A DNA stretch of 6,294 nucleotides from an uncultured Oscillospiraceae bacterium (GCA_934661715.1 CAKUJL010000093.1:1-6294); one strand, 5' to 3'; shown: positions 1-6,247, counted from the first letter of the stretch. Made by a program: numbers and translations. Notes: generated by a model not told the origin, from the letters alone.

Positions 1-837
1 GCCGTGCAGCGGGCCCTTCAGGGAGCCCACCGCGCCCGCGATGGCGCTGTAGGTGTCCGTGCCGCTGGAAGAAAGGGCTCTGCAAACAAACGTCGAGTTG
101 TTGCCGCCGCCGTGCTCCGCGTGGAGCATCATCATCATATCGAGCAGGTGCGCCTCTTCTTCGGTGTAGCTGGCGTCGGGCCTTATCATGCGCAGGAAAT
201 TTTCCGCCGCGGAGAGGTCCTTGCTCGGATAGTGGATGTGCAGCGACTCCCCGTCAAAATAGTGCCGGTTCACGGCGTAGGCGTTCGCGACGATGGCCGG
301 GAACGAGCCGATGAGCTGGATGGACTGCCGGAGCAGATTTTCTACCGATGTGTCGTCGGGGTTATCGTCGTAGGAGTACAGAAGCAGCACGCTTCTTGCC
401 AGGTCGTTCATGATATCGCGGCTCGGGTGGCGCATGATCATGCCCTCGGTGAAGCCGTCCGGAAGCTTTCTCGCTTCGCACATGATATCATTAAAATAGG
501 AAAGCTCATCCTTTGTCGGAAGATGGCCCATCAGAAGCAGGTACGCGACCTCTTCGTAGCCGAACGTGCCGCTTTTGCGGTGCGCCTCGACGATCTCGTT
601 TAAGTCGATGCCGCGGTAGTAGAGCTTGCCGGGCATGGGAACACGCCGTCCGTCTTCGATCAGGTAGCCCTGGACGCTGCCGACCTTCGTCACGCCGATG
701 AGAACGCCGGTGCCGTCGCTGTTGCGAAGGCCGCGCTTGACGTCTCCAAAGAAATCTTCTGCCGGGATCTTGTATTCCTCGCGCACAAGGGCGCTGAGCG
801 TATCGTTCATGCGGAAAGCCGCGGATGTCTTTTTCAT
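1..837 (-). CDS. gltA: Citrate synthase, N-terminal 279 residues (gene runs off the left edge)
   Basis: Citrate synthase condenses oxaloacetate with acetyl-CoA to citrate in the cytoplasm. The reading frame is open from ATG at 837-835 to the window edge, so it is a 3'-truncated view of a gene, not a pseudogene. Family proteins are usually about 430-460 residues, so roughly 60 percent is present. The translation begins MKKTSAAFRMNDTLSALVRE and contains the family landmarks KLYYRGIDLNEIV, EEVAYLLLMGHLP (near 95-107) and LHAEHGGGNNSTF (near 238-250). It ends in SLKGPLHG. By comparison with pig heart enzyme, His242 matches substrate-binding His238 and His278 matches catalytic His274; both pairs are 36 residues apart. 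The second catalytic His and the Asp lie outside the window. The start is supported by AAGGAG at 850-845, 7 nt upstream. The gene is divergent from aconitase. A 2-methylcitrate synthase activity cannot be excluded, but the neighbours favour citrate. Confidence 0.95.
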   Translation of the reverse strand, partial: MKKTSAAFRMNDTLSALVREEYKIPAEDFFGDVKRGLRNSDGTGVLIGVTKVGSVQGYLIEDGRRVPMPGKLYYRGIDLNEIVEAHRKSGTFGYEEVAYLLLMGHLPTKDELSYFNDIMCEARKLPDGFTEGMIMRHPSRDIMNDLARSVLLLYSYDDNPDDTSVENLLRQSIQLIGSFPAIVANAYAVNRHYFDGESLHIHYPSKDLSAAENFLRMIRPDASYTEEEAHLLDMMMMLHAEHGGGNNSTFVCRALSSSGTDTYSAIAGAVGSLKGPLHG

Positions 838-844
838 AATCGTT

Positions 845-850
845 CTCCTT
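845..850 (-). promoter_or_regulatory. Ribosome binding site of citrate synthase
   Basis: AAGGAG on the minus strand lies 7 nt before ATG at 837-835. It selects this start over the in-frame ATG nine codons further in, which has no comparable site. Confidence 0.85.
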
Positions 851-870
851 GTCTCAAGGTCTTCGTGTTG

Positions 871-890
871 CGGACATTATAACGCGTCCG
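871..890. promoter_or_regulatory. Inverted repeat bracketing the citrate synthase -10 box (candidate operator)
   Basis: CGGAC at 871-875 and GTCCG at 886-890 are exact inverted copies separated by 10 bp, and the -10 hexamer (876-881) lies directly between them. A protein dimer bound here would block open-complex formation. The overlapping stretch 881-894 is also a near-palindrome (AACGCG, TC, CGTGTT, one mismatch). The regulator is unknown. The known Bacillus CcpC half-site pair (ATAA/TTAT) is not obvious here. Confidence 0.4.
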
Positions 891-904
891 TGTTAAGAAT
901 GCAA
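876..904 (-). promoter_or_regulatory. Sigma-A-type promoter for citrate synthase
   Basis: On the minus strand a perfect -10 box TATAAT (881-876) follows a weak -35 TTGCAT (904-899) at 17 nt. Transcription would start near 869, giving a leader of about 32 nt. The -10 box sits inside an inverted repeat (CGGAC 871-875, GTCCG 886-890), and the -35 overlaps a GCAAGAGTG sequence at 901-909. Both could be operators. This is a sequence match only. Confidence 0.7.
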
Positions 905-980
905 GAGTGAATTTGGAAACCTTCAAATTTTCTTTACATTTTCTTTATTAGTTGCATTTTTGCCTTCATATCCGCGAAAT

Positions 981-1000
981 TTGCAAGTGAATTGCAAGTG
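981..1000. repeat. Tandem TTGCAAGTG repeats (candidate operator of the divergent TCA genes)
   Basis: TTGCAAGTG occurs at 981-989 and again at 992-1000, an 11-bp period that puts both copies on nearly the same face of the helix. The core GCAAGTG appears inverted (CACTTGC) at 1042-1048 in the aconitase promoter spacer. A relaxed copy, GCAAGAGTG, lies at 901-909 on the citrate synthase -35. Each half also contains the palindrome TTGCAA. The placement between divergent promoters of one pathway suggests a shared regulator, which I cannot name. Confidence 0.5.
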
Positions 1001-1025
1001 CCTTAAAAATTCATGCATTTTTCTC

Positions 1026-1054
1026 TTGATTTTTCCGCGCACACTTGCTATACT
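1026..1054 (+). promoter_or_regulatory. Extended -10 sigma-A-type promoter for the aconitase-isocitrate dehydrogenase operon
   Basis: TTGATT (1026-1031) and TATACT (1049-1054) are spaced by 17 nt, with the extended -10 TG at 1046-1047. A/T tracts at 1003-1022 could act as an UP element. The start would be near 1061, giving a leader of about 53 nt. An inverted CACTTGC (1042-1048) ends at the -10 box, so a protein at the GCAAGTG sites could block polymerase directly. No second promoter is visible before isocitrate dehydrogenase. Confidence 0.75.
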
Positions 1055-1070
1055 GTCAAAAGTAAAATAA

Positions 1071-1096
1071 GCCGGGGACACCCGGCGCATTCCCCG
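1071..1096 (+). other. GC-rich leader hairpin with an alternative pairing, upstream of aconitase
   Basis: GCCGGG (1071-1076) pairs with CCCGGC (1081-1086) around a GACA loop. Part of the same arm, CGGGGA (1073-1078), can instead pair with TCCCCG (1091-1096). The two stems exclude each other, and the second ends 1 nt before the ribosome binding site. There is no U-tract after either, so this is not an intrinsic terminator. It may affect RNA stability or translation; that is inference from pairing alone. Confidence 0.4.
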
Positions 1097-1097
1097 C

Positions 1098-1105
1098 AGA
1101 AAGGA
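1098..1105 (+). promoter_or_regulatory. Ribosome binding site deciding the aconitase start at 1114
   Basis: AGAAAGGA lies 8 nt before ATG at 1114. An in-frame upstream ATG at 1105 overlaps the site itself and leaves no spacing, so 1114 is the better start. Confidence 0.8.
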
Positions 1106-1113
1106 TGATACCT

Positions 1114-3354
1114 ATGATCAAGCTGTATGACGGCGGCGTCACGATACAAAACGGCTGTCCTGTAAAGGCGCAGGCTGCGACCGGAAAAGAAAAGACCATT
1201 GCCCGGCGCATTTTGGAGGCGCACAATTCCCCTTCCGCCGACGGCCAGCTCCACATTACCTTCGACGGCCTCATTTCCCACGATATTACCTACGTCGGCA
1301 TCATCCAGACCGCGCGGGCCAGCGGCCTCAAGGCGTTTCCCCTTCCCTACGTGCTGACGAACTGCCACAACAGCCTCTGCGCCGTCGGCGGAACGATCAA
1401 CGAAGACGACCACGTCTTTGGCCTGTCCGCGGCGATCAAATACGGCGGCGATTACGTCCCGGCCAATCAGGCCGTCATCCACCAGTACGCGCGGGAAATG
1501 ATGACCGGCTGCGGCAAGATGATCCTCGGCTCAGACAGCCACACGCGCTACGGCGCACTCGGCACCATGGGCGTCGGCGAAGGCGGGCCGGAGCTTGTCA
1601 AGCAGCTGCTCAAAAACACCTATGACGTAGCCCAGCCGCAGGTCGTTCTCGTCTGGCTGACGGGAGACGTGCCGCACGGCGTGGGGCCGCACGATGTGGC
1701 GATTGCCCTTTGCGGCGCAACGTATAAAAACGGCTTCGTCAAAAATAAGATTCTGGAGTTCGCGGGCCCCGGCGTCAGAAACCTTCCGATGGATTTTCGC
1801 ATCGGCATCGACGTGATGACGACCGAGACGGCTTGTCTGAGCTCCATCTGGGAGACCGACGAAGCCGTCGCCGAATACCTCAAAGTTCACGGAAGACCCG
1901 ATTCCTACAAAGCGCTTCGCGTGGAAGACGGCGCGTATTATGACGCGTGCATCGAAATTGACCTCTCGAAGCTGGAGCCCATGGCGGCGCTTCCCTTCCA
2001 TCCGTCCGAGGCCGTGACGCTGCGCGAGCTCATCGCGAACCCCGGAGACTATCTGCGTGAGGTCGAGCTTCGCGCGAAGGAGCAGTTCGGCGGCAAGGCC
2101 GAGCTCCATCTGACGGAAAAAGTCGTAAACGGAAAGCTCATGGTCGATCAGGGCGTCATCGCGGGCTGCTCGGGCGGCATGTACGATAATATCGCAGAGG
2201 CCGCGTCTATCTTAAACGGCTTCGACGTCGGCTGCGGCGATTTTTCGCTGAGCGTCTATCCGCCGTCGATCCCGGTCAATCTCGAGCTCATCCGAAACGG
2301 CGTGCAGCAGCAGCTTCTGGAAGCCGGCGCTCTTTTCAAGCCCTGCTTCTGCGGCCCGTGCTTCGGCGCGGGAGACGTTCCGGCCAACAACGCGCTCTCC
2401 ATCCGCCACACGACCAGAAACTTCCCGAACCGCGAGGGCTCCAAGCCCGGAAACGGCCAGCTGGCGGGCGTGATTTTAATGGACGCGCGGTCGATCGCCG
2501 CAACGGCCAGAAACCACGGCGTGCTCACCTCTGCCGCCGACGTTGCCTACGACGCGCCGAAGACCGTCACGCGCACGTTCGACGCGGCAGTCTATGAAAA
2601 GCGCTGCTACTTTGGTTCCAGCAAGCCCCAGCCCGAGCATGCTCTGAAATTCGGCCCGAACATCACCGAATGGCCGAAAATTCCGGCACTGTCTGATAAC
2701 CTTCTCATGCAGGTGGCGTCCGTCCTGCGTGACCCCGTGACCACGACGGACGAGCTCATCCCCTCCGGCGAAACGTCGTCTTACCGCTCGAACCCCCTGA
2801 AGCTTGCGACCTTCGCGCTTTCGCGCCGCGACCCCGAGTATGTCGCGCGAGCCAACGCGACGAAGGCACTGGAGGACGCAAGAGCCGACGGCCTCGTGCC
2901 GCCAGAGCTGGAAACGGTTCTTTCGAAGCTCGGATTATCCAAAGAGGACGCAAAAACCATGCAGCTCGGTTCCGTTCTCTTCGCCAACAAGCCGGGAGAC
3001 GGCTCGGCCAGAGAGCAGGCCGCGTCGTGCCAGCGCGTTCTCGGCGGCTGCGCGAATATCTGCTACGAATTTGCCACCAAGCGCTACCGCTCCAACTGCG
3101 TCAACTGGGGCATGCTGCCGTTCACACTGGAAAAGGACGCGCAGTTCCCGCTTGCGCCCGGTGATTTTCTCTACGTGCCGGACGTGAAGCGAAAGGTCGA
3201 GGCAGGAGACGAGGTCTTCCCCGCGACGGCTGTGCGTGCGGACGGCTCGGTGCTTTCCCTGACGCTCTATCTCAAAAATACATCCGCGGAGGAACGCGAG
3301 TTGCTGCTGCGCGGCTGCCTCATGAACCACTACGCCGCGCAGAGTAAGGAGTAA
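1114..3354 (+). CDS. acn: Aconitate hydratase (aconitase), Clostridia/Aquifex-type
   Basis: This enzyme isomerises citrate to isocitrate through cis-aconitate using a [4Fe-4S] cluster in the cytoplasm. The 746-residue product starts MIKLYDGGV, placed by the ribosome binding site; the longest frame opens three codons earlier at 1105. The cluster ligands are likely Cys352 (in IAGCSGG), Cys413 and Cys416 (in FCGPCFG), with spacing close to mitochondrial aconitase Cys385/448/451. Other active-site counterparts are Asp99-His100, His123, Asp141-Ser142-His143 (GSDSHT), and Ser631 with Arg633 in GDGSARE of the C-terminal swivel domain. The first ligand motif is GCSGG rather than the common SCTNS; from memory GC(A/S)GG is usual in this short clostridial branch. 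The length is near mitochondrial aconitase (about 754) and well below bacterial AcnA (about 890). It is first in an operon with isocitrate dehydrogenase, 3 nt away. A related hydratase such as homoaconitase is unlikely given the neighbours. Confidence 0.93.
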   Translation: MIKLYDGGVTIQNGCPVKAQAATGKEKTIARRILEAHNSPSADGQLHITFDGLISHDITYVGIIQTARASGLKAFPLPYVLTNCHNSLCAVGGTINEDDHVFGLSAAIKYGGDYVPANQAVIHQYAREMMTGCGKMILGSDSHTRYGALGTMGVGEGGPELVKQLLKNTYDVAQPQVVLVWLTGDVPHGVGPHDVAIALCGATYKNGFVKNKILEFAGPGVRNLPMDFRIGIDVMTTETACLSSIWETDEAVAEYLKVHGRPDSYKALRVEDGAYYDACIEIDLSKLEPMAALPFHPSEAVTLRELIANPGDYLREVELRAKEQFGGKAELHLTEKVVNGKLMVDQGVIAGCSGGMYDNIAEAASILNGFDVGCGDFSLSVYPPSIPVNLELIRNGVQQQLLEAGALFKPCFCGPCFGAGDVPANNALSIRHTTRNFPNREGSKPGNGQLAGVILMDARSIAATARNHGVLTSAADVAYDAPKTVTRTFDAAVYEKRCYFGSSKPQPEHALKFGPNITEWPKIPALSDNLLMQVASVLRDPVTTTDELIPSGETSSYRSNPLKLATFALSRRDPEYVARANATKALEDARADGLVPPELETVLSKLGLSKEDAKTMQLGSVLFANKPGDGSAREQAASCQRVLGGCANICYEFATKRYRSNCVNWGMLPFTLEKDAQFPLAPGDFLYVPDVKRKVEAGDEVFPATAVRADGSVLSLTLYLKNTSAEERELLLRGCLMNHYAAQSKE

Positions 3355-3357
3355 GCC

Positions 3358-4578
3358 ATGGACAAAATCAAAATGACAAACGCCATCGCAGAGCTCGACG
3401 GCGATGAAATGACGCACGTGCTCTGGGGCATGACTAAAGACGAGCTGATTTATCCCTTTGTCGACCTCAAGAGCGAATATTACGATCTGTCGATTCAGAA
3501 CCGCGACGCGACGGAGGACGCCGTGACCGTACAGGCCGCCGAAGCCATCCGTCGCCTGCACGTCGGCGTCAAGTGCGCGACCATCACGCCGAATTTGCAG
3601 CGGCAGGAGGAATACCACCTCAAAAAGCTCTGGAAATCCCCGAACGCGACCATCCGCGCCATGCTGGACGGCACGGTCTTCCGCACGCCGATTCTGATCT
3701 CCAAGGTCAAGCCCGTCGTGTCCTGCTGGAAAAAGCCGATCACCATCGCGCGGCACGCCTACGGCGATATCTACAAGGCCGTCGAATACCGCGTTCCCGG
3801 CCCCGGAAAAGCCGAGCTCGTGTTCACGGACGAAAACGGTGTCGAGACCTCGCGGCAGACCGTGTTTGACTTCAAGGGCCCCGGCGTTTTGCAGGCGATG
3901 CACAACCGGGACGACTCGATCGTATCGTTTGCCCGCTGCTGCTTTACCTACGCGCTGTCCGTGAAGCAGGACGTCTGGTTTTCGAGCAAGGACACGATCT
4001 CGAAGGACTACGATCAGACCTTCAAGCTTCTTTTCCAGAAGGTCTTCGACGAGGAATTTAAGGACGCGTTCGAAAAAGCGGGCCTTTCTTACCGCTATGC
4101 CCTCATCGACGACGTGGCCGCGAAGGTCATCCGGTCCGAAGGCGGCATGATCTGGGCCTGCAAAAACTACGACGGAGACGTGATGAGCGATCTCATTGCC
4201 GCCGCGTCCGGAAGCCTTCCGATGATGACGAGCGTACTCGTCTCGCCGGACGGGAACTTTGAGTACGAGGCCGCGCACGGCACCGTCGTTGCGCACTACC
4301 ACCTCTGGCGCGAAGGAAAGCCCGTCTCCACCAACCCTCTGGCAACGATCGCCGCGTGGGCCGGAGCGCTTCACAAGCGCGGAGAGCTCGACGGAAACAC
4401 GGAACTCATGCGCTTTGCCGACTGCCTGAATAAAGCCGGTATCGACGTCTTTGAAGAAGGCTATCTCTCGGAGGACCTTGCCAGCCTCTGCGACCCGAAG
4501 GATCTCAAGGAAATGCCCGAAAACGGCAAGCTCCTGCGCCTCATCCGAAGCAGACTCGAAGAACTCTTATCCGCATGA
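3358..4578 (+). CDS. icd: Isocitrate dehydrogenase, type II (eukaryote-like homodimeric family)
   Basis: This enzyme oxidatively decarboxylates isocitrate to 2-oxoglutarate, the last step of the branch encoded here and the carbon source for glutamate. The 406-residue protein aligns from end to end with human IDH1. Substrate residues are kept: Thr77, Ser94, Asn96, Arg100, Arg109, Arg132 and Tyr139 fall at the same numbers as in the human protein. Lys211, Asp251, Asp274 and Asp278 match human Lys212, Asp252, Asp275 and Asp279. In the cofactor loop (AAHGTVVAHYH, 305-315), human NADP-binding Arg314 is replaced by Ala312, while His313 (human His315) and Arg259 (human Lys260) remain. The family is usually NADP-dependent, so the true cofactor is uncertain. 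The ribosome binding site AAGGAG (3346-3351) lies inside the end of aconitase, and the gap after the aconitase stop is 3 nt, suggesting translational coupling. A terminator follows. Confidence 0.95.
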   Translation: MDKIKMTNAIAELDGDEMTHVLWGMTKDELIYPFVDLKSEYYDLSIQNRDATEDAVTVQAAEAIRRLHVGVKCATITPNLQRQEEYHLKKLWKSPNATIRAMLDGTVFRTPILISKVKPVVSCWKKPITIARHAYGDIYKAVEYRVPGPGKAELVFTDENGVETSRQTVFDFKGPGVLQAMHNRDDSIVSFARCCFTYALSVKQDVWFSSKDTISKDYDQTFKLLFQKVFDEEFKDAFEKAGLSYRYALIDDVAAKVIRSEGGMIWACKNYDGDVMSDLIAAASGSLPMMTSVLVSPDGNFEYEAAHGTVVAHYHLWREGKPVSTNPLATIAAWAGALHKRGELDGNTELMRFADCLNKAGIDVFEEGYLSEDLASLCDPKDLKEMPENGKLLRLIRSRLEELLSA

Positions 4579-4583
4579 CCATC

Positions 4584-4614
4584 AAGGGACGACCCGGAAG
4601 GGCCGTCCTTTTTT
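4584..4614 (+). terminator. Intrinsic terminator of the acn-icd operon
   Basis: A stem from 4584-4595 to 4600-4611 has one A-C mismatch and one G-T wobble. It closes on a GGAA (GNRA) tetraloop and runs into six T residues (4609-4614). It starts 6 nt after the isocitrate dehydrogenase stop, so the operon ends here. Confidence 0.92.
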
Positions 4615-4653
4615 GCGGCAAAATCTTAAAAATTCATAATCCGGCGCAAAAGA

Positions 4654-4682
4654 TTGATTCTTTCCGCAAAATATGATAAAAT
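4654..4682 (+). promoter_or_regulatory. Extended -10 sigma-A-type promoter for the phosphodiester glycosidase gene
   Basis: TTGATT (4654-4659) and TAAAAT (4677-4682) are spaced by 17 nt, with the extended -10 TG at 4674-4675. Transcription would start near 4689. The design matches the aconitase promoter: the same -35 hexamer, the same spacing and an extended -10. CTTAAAAATTCAT upstream (4625-4637) is identical to 1002-1014. The promoter lies after the operon terminator, so the gene is a separate unit. Confidence 0.7.
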
Positions 4683-4707
4683 GACAAAGTCTATGCAATA
4701 GGAAAGA

Positions 4708-4723
4708 AATTACGTCCGTAATT
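4708..4723. promoter_or_regulatory. Perfect 16-nt palindrome in the leader, before the ribosome binding site
   Basis: AATTACG (4708-4714), TC, CGTAATT (4717-4723) is a perfect 7-2-7 inverted repeat ending just before GGAGAG (4724-4729) and the ATG at 4735. A 2-nt loop is too tight for a full RNA hairpin, so a DNA operator for a dimeric repressor downstream of the start site is more likely. The regulator is unknown. Confidence 0.5.
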
Positions 4724-4734
4724 GGAGAGATTTT

Positions 4735-6159
4735 ATGTCGCAATTAAAGCTGTTTGGCAACTCCCGTTCCGCCGCGCGTGTGGCTGGCCGCCGAAAGGCC
4801 GCTGAGGATACGACGCAAAGTGTGGACGCGCCAAAGGAACAAGTCAAAAAGCAGAAGGTCAAAAAGCCTCTAAAGGTTCTCGCCATCTGGCTGACCGTGA
4901 TTCTATGTCTTGAAGGTCTTTACTTCTTCTGCTGCTACACCCAGAACGCCTTCGTCAAAAAATGGCGCACGATCTACATCCAGACCGCGATGTCCACCAT
5001 GCGCCACCAGTGGATGGCGACGTACCTGCTTCCAGAGTCGGTCGTGAACGACGTCATGCAGAAGCGGGCCGAGGCCAACGAGAGTCTCGGAGACAAGGAA
5101 AGCTCCTGGGGCAAACCTGCGGAAGACGCGTCCTCCACCGCAGAACCTGTGAAGCCCGTCCAGCCGGAGGTCAAGCCCATCGACACCACCGTCACGGAGA
5201 TGGAAACGGAGACCATGACGCCCGAAGACGAGCAGGCGCTTGCAAAAGAAGCGTTCTATGAGCTCTTCTGGGAGCTCGATCAGGCGACAATGGAGGCCTA
5301 TGTGGAAGAAAACCCGTCCGTTCTCGATAACGGCTGGGAGAACATCAACATCAACGAGGCCGGCATCGAGGACAAGGGCACGTCCATCATGACCACGATG
5401 GGAGAGCAGGTCCTCGCCATCAACGCAAAAGAAGAGATCATGCTCGTCCGCGTCGAGGGCTCCGGCTACCGCGGCATTCTCGCCATCGCCAAGGACCCGG
5501 CGCGGCTGAACGTCGAAAACTCCTCCGGCGTCGGCCAGTTCGGCCAGCTCACCGGAACCATCGCGCAGGCGCACAACGGCATTCTCGCCACGACCTGCTC
5601 GGGCTTTATCGACATTGACAACCAGGGCAACTGGGGCAACGGCAACGGCGGCCTGATCGCGGGCTATGCGATGAGTAACGGTCACGGCTACGGCACACAT
5701 TATGTCTCGAACCCGAACTTCCAGTATTACCGGTTAGAGATCCACACCGACAACCTGATCTACATCAAAAAGGTCGACCGCGAGGTCAGCGAGGACTGCC
5801 GCGACGCGACCGAGTTCCAGCCGCCCATCATCATCGACGGCGAAGTGCTCAAGAGCGACTACTGGGTCGAGGTCAACCCCCGCGTCTGCATCGGCCAGTC
5901 GGATAAGTACGAAATGCTGCTGCTCGTCATCGAGGGCCGCATCTACACCGAGGGCATCCTCGGCACCGACGTCAACGAGTGCGCACAGATCCTCAAGCGC
6001 CACAACGCCGTGCAGGCCATGAACGTCGACGGCGGCACGAGCGCCATGATGTGGTACGACGGCGAATACGTCATCCGCGGCTCCAACCCGCAGACGCGCT
6101 ACACCGGCTCCCGCCCCGTCCCCAACGCGTTCGTTTATCACCGCCTCGAAGAAGAATAA
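4735..6159 (+). CDS. Membrane-anchored phosphodiester glycosidase (NAGPA-domain) family protein
   Basis: The C-terminal half belongs to the NAGPA/phosphodiester glycosidase fold, named for the enzyme that removes the covering GlcNAc from GlcNAc-1-phospho-mannose. Bacterial members are thought to act on glycosyl-phosphodiesters of the cell surface; the substrate here is unknown. The protein has 474 residues. They comprise a basic cytoplasmic tail (1-46), one membrane helix (about 47-67), a juxtamembrane segment with YIQTAMSTMRHQW (81-93), a polar linker rich in Pro, Glu and Thr (about 110-170), and the enzymatic domain (about 228-470). Domain hallmarks are CSGFIDIDNQGNWGNGNGG (288-306), NPRVCIG (381-387) and the signature NVDGGTSAMMWYDG (430-443), close to the NxDGGxS motif of the family. 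The basic tail before the helix predicts an N-in, C-out type II orientation. GGAGAG at 4724-4729 supports the start. The gene has its own promoter and terminator, so it is monocistronic. The domain assignment is firm; the biological role is not. Confidence 0.85.
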   Translation: MSQLKLFGNSRSAARVAGRRKAAEDTTQSVDAPKEQVKKQKVKKPLKVLAIWLTVILCLEGLYFFCCYTQNAFVKKWRTIYIQTAMSTMRHQWMATYLLPESVVNDVMQKRAEANESLGDKESSWGKPAEDASSTAEPVKPVQPEVKPIDTTVTEMETETMTPEDEQALAKEAFYELFWELDQATMEAYVEENPSVLDNGWENININEAGIEDKGTSIMTTMGEQVLAINAKEEIMLVRVEGSGYRGILAIAKDPARLNVENSSGVGQFGQLTGTIAQAHNGILATTCSGFIDIDNQGNWGNGNGGLIAGYAMSNGHGYGTHYVSNPNFQYYRLEIHTDNLIYIKKVDREVSEDCRDATEFQPPIIIDGEVLKSDYWVEVNPRVCIGQSDKYEMLLLVIEGRIYTEGILGTDVNECAQILKRHNAVQAMNVDGGTSAMMWYDGEYVIRGSNPQTRYTGSRPVPNAFVYHRLEEE

Positions 6160-6160
6160 C

Positions 6161-6196
6161 AAGAAGCCGAAGCAGGATTCTCCTGCTTCGGCTTTT
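6161..6196 (+). terminator. Intrinsic terminator after the phosphodiester glycosidase gene
   Basis: A perfect 14-bp stem (6164-6177 with 6181-6194) closes on a 3-nt TTC loop and has a short A-tract before and T-tract (6193-6196) after it. It begins 2 nt after the stop codon. The near-symmetrical A/T flanks mean it could also stop a convergent transcript from the right. Confidence 0.88.
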
Positions 6197-6215
6197 CCAT
6201 GTGCTCTTCAGATTT

Positions 6216-6247
6216 GTAGGGGCGGACGACCCTGTCCGCCCTAGGGT
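6216..6247. repeat. GC-rich hairpin resembling a dispersed intergenic (REP-like) repeat
   Basis: GGGCGGAC (6220-6227) pairs with GTCCGCCC (6234-6241) around GACCCT. The loop segment ACCCT (6229-6233) can alternatively pair with AGGGT (6243-6247). The block has no T-tract and sits past the gene's terminator. From memory, similar GTAGGGGCGG...CCGCCC blocks are scattered between genes in gut Clostridia, but only one copy is visible here. The rest of 6197-6294 shows no supported gene. Confidence 0.5.

Noticed and set aside
4..603. 199-codon plus-strand frame with a HHHH run
   Set aside because: It is antisense to citrate synthase. The His run is the complement of the Met run (MMMML) just before the conserved LHAEHGGGN motif.
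910..929. AATTTG-N8-CAAATT inverted repeat upstream of citrate synthase
   Set aside because: It has six-base arms of pure low-complexity character in an AT-rich stretch, with no alignment to a promoter element; chance is a sufficient explanation.
953..1022. Direct repeat TGCATTTTT at 953-961 and 1014-1022
   Set aside because: It is mostly a T-tract in AT-rich DNA. The 61-bp separation has no evident meaning, although it could contribute to an UP element.
1071..1096. Iron-responsive element or intrinsic attenuator in the aconitase leader
   Set aside because: The loop is GACA, not the CAGUGN of an iron-responsive element, and no U-tract follows either stem.
1105..1113. Upstream in-frame ATG as the aconitase start
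   Set aside because: This ATG overlaps the ribosome binding site AGAAAGGA, leaving no spacing. The ATG at 1114 has an 8-nt spacer and gives the family-typical MIKLYDGGV start.
2935..4374. 479-codon open frame on the minus strand opposite acn and icd
   Set aside because: It is the shadow of GC-rich codon use on the plus strand. It crosses two strongly conserved genes, has no recognisable family, and its composition (rich in Arg, Val, Gly, Asp and His) is typical of antisense translation.
4903..5700. 265-codon minus-strand frame opposite the phosphodiester glycosidase gene
   Set aside because: The plus-strand protein has clear NAGPA motifs, a membrane anchor, a promoter, a ribosome binding site and a terminator. 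The antisense product is a low-complexity Val/Asp/Gly-rich shadow.
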